Positions 6,844 to 7,727 of a stretch of 7,727 nucleotides of DNA are shown one piece after another (position 1 is the stretch's first letter; every line of letters begins with the position of its first letter). Source of the DNA: Bacteroidales bacterium (lineage in GTDB: Bacteria; Bacteroidota; Bacteroidia; Bacteroidales; ML635J-15). The translations under genes were made by a program, and so were the position numbers. The stretch is from assembly GCA_028701945.1 (NCBI GenBank), contig JAQVPT010000170.1, forward strand, positions 1 through 7,727, in the 5' to 3' direction. The notes beneath the pieces are model-generated. The model saw nothing but the letters and a program-made list of their open reading frames with translations, searched no databases and was not told the origin of the DNA.

Positions 6844-7727
6844 ATGAGAACAATTAAAAAACACCTGTTAATTGCAATTGCACTAATACTTTCATTCAGT
6901 ATTTCGGCTCAGTATCACCGTCAGTCATCGGACTTGTACTTTCCAGATATAAAAGGCTATCAAACATTAAAGTGTGATTTCCATATACACACAGTATTTT
7001 CGGATGGGCAAGTTTGGCCAGATTACAGAGTTACCGAAGCAATTATGGACGGCTTAGATGTTATAGCTATTACAGACCACATAGAATACACTCCTCACGA
7101 GGATGTTTTAAAAGGAGACTTTAATTCATCTTTTGAAATAGCAAAAAAAGAAGGAGACAAATATGGTGTGATGGTTATACAAGGAGCTGAAATTACTCGC
7201 AGTATGCCTCCAGGTCACATCAATGCAATATTTATTAAAGATGCCAACAAACTTGATGTTGAAGATGTTGAAGATGCAATTGCTGAAGCATATAATCAAG
7301 GAGCATTTATTTTTTGGAATCATCCATGTTGGAAAGCTCAACAACCCGATACAGTTAAATGGTTTGACATACATACACGGCTATATGATAAAGGATATAT
7401 TCATGGTATCGAAGTGGTAAATTTTAGCCGATTTTGTCCCGAAGCATGGAATTGGGCAATTGAGAAAGACTTAACAATATTATCAAACTCAGATATTCAT
7501 TCAACGACTTGCATGAGTAAATTTACTAAACATCGTCCAGTTACATTAGTATTTGCAAAGGAATTTAGCCAAAATTCGGTTCGAAACGCACTTGACAATA
7601 AACGCACACTACAATATTACAACGAAACTTTATATGGAAACAAAGATCTTTTATCACAACTATTAGAAAGTTCGTTAATAATTAAAAAAAGGTATGATAA
7701 AGATCAGAACATTGTTGTATTTGACAT
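6844..7727 (+). CDS. Exported PHP-domain metallohydrolase, N-terminal 294 residues (gene continues right of the window)
   Basis: This is a predicted periplasmic or outer-surface phosphoesterase of the PHP superfamily; its substrate is unknown. Residues 1-22 form a signal peptide: KK near the start, a hydrophobic stretch LLIAIALILSFSI, and likely cleavage in ISA-QYH. There is no lipobox cysteine. The PHP metal ligands appear in order: HIH (His47, His49) in DFHIHTVFSDG, Asp78-His79 in AITDHIE, Glu116 in GAEI, His125 in PPGHINAIF, His160 in WNHP, and Asp217/His219 in NSDIH. The frame is open to the right edge, so the C-terminal region is not visible; related Bacteroidetes proteins often carry an extra beta-rich domain there. 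ATG 6844 is chosen because it begins the signal peptide and directly follows the -7 box. The gene diverges from the dehydrogenase operon and is not obviously linked to it in function. Related proteins are sometimes named histidinol phosphatase, which the export signal makes unlikely. Confidence 0.85.
   Translation, partial: MRTIKKHLLIAIALILSFSISAQYHRQSSDLYFPDIKGYQTLKCDFHIHTVFSDGQVWPDYRVTEAIMDGLDVIAITDHIEYTPHEDVLKGDFNSSFEIAKKEGDKYGVMVIQGAEITRSMPPGHINAIFIKDANKLDVEDVEDAIAEAYNQGAFIFWNHPCWKAQQPDTVKWFDIHTRLYDKGYIHGIEVVNFSRFCPEAWNWAIEKDLTILSNSDIHSTTCMSKFTKHRPVTLVFAKEFSQNSVRNALDNKRTLQYYNETLYGNKDLLSQLLESSLIIKKRYDKDQNIVVFD

Noticed and set aside
7126..7420. Open frames at 7126-7374 (-) and 7223-7420 (+)
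   Set aside because: Both overlap the PHP-domain gene, whose motifs run without a break through this stretch in another frame.

Overview
The window looks like a piece of an AT-rich Bacteroidetes (probably Bacteroidales-like) chromosome. The reasons are: genes preceded by A-rich leaders with no clear Shine-Dalgarno; an exact TAnnTTTG -7 box (the Bacteroidetes promoter element) just before the last gene; a signal peptide ending in the ...SAQ style common in that phylum; and a Bacillus/Bacteroidetes-type four-gene 2-oxoacid dehydrogenase operon. The taxon is an inference.

Left part (1-1859, + strand): a type II restriction-modification pair of the HincII/HindII family (target GTYRAC). The methyltransferase enters from the left edge and lacks its N-terminal catalytic part in this window. 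It is followed at once by an endonuclease that closely resembles HincII, with the catalytic Asp/Asp/Lys and the recognition-loop Gln and Asn in register. The endonuclease has no ATG, GTG or TTG codon in the place where its conserved N-terminus must begin; the first one (TTG at 1212) lies after the conserved SGTLSGHAAGEPF block. By eye I find no GTYRAC site anywhere in the 7.7 kb.

Middle part (1860-6702, - strand): a convergent junction with two inverted repeats, the larger spanning the E3 stop codon, and then a complete operon read right to left: E1-alpha (6702-5602), E1-beta (5583-4603), E2 (4591-3305) and E3 (3242-1950). Together these oxidatively decarboxylate a 2-oxo acid, most likely pyruvate, to an acyl-CoA: E1 is the thiamine-diphosphate decarboxylase, E2 carries the lipoyl arm and acyltransferase, and E3 reoxidises the lipoyl group. 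E1 and E2 look intact. E3 keeps its FAD site, redox disulfide and His-Glu dyad, but its NAD-binding domain is shortened and lacks several usual residues.

Right part (6703-7727): a 141-bp divergent promoter region, then a + strand gene cut by the right edge. It encodes an exported PHP-fold metallohydrolase with the metal ligands in place.

The most interesting points are the start-less but otherwise intact HincII-like endonuclease, the absence of its predicted target site, and the divergent E3. I see no mobile element, tRNA, rRNA, CRISPR array or other defence genes.
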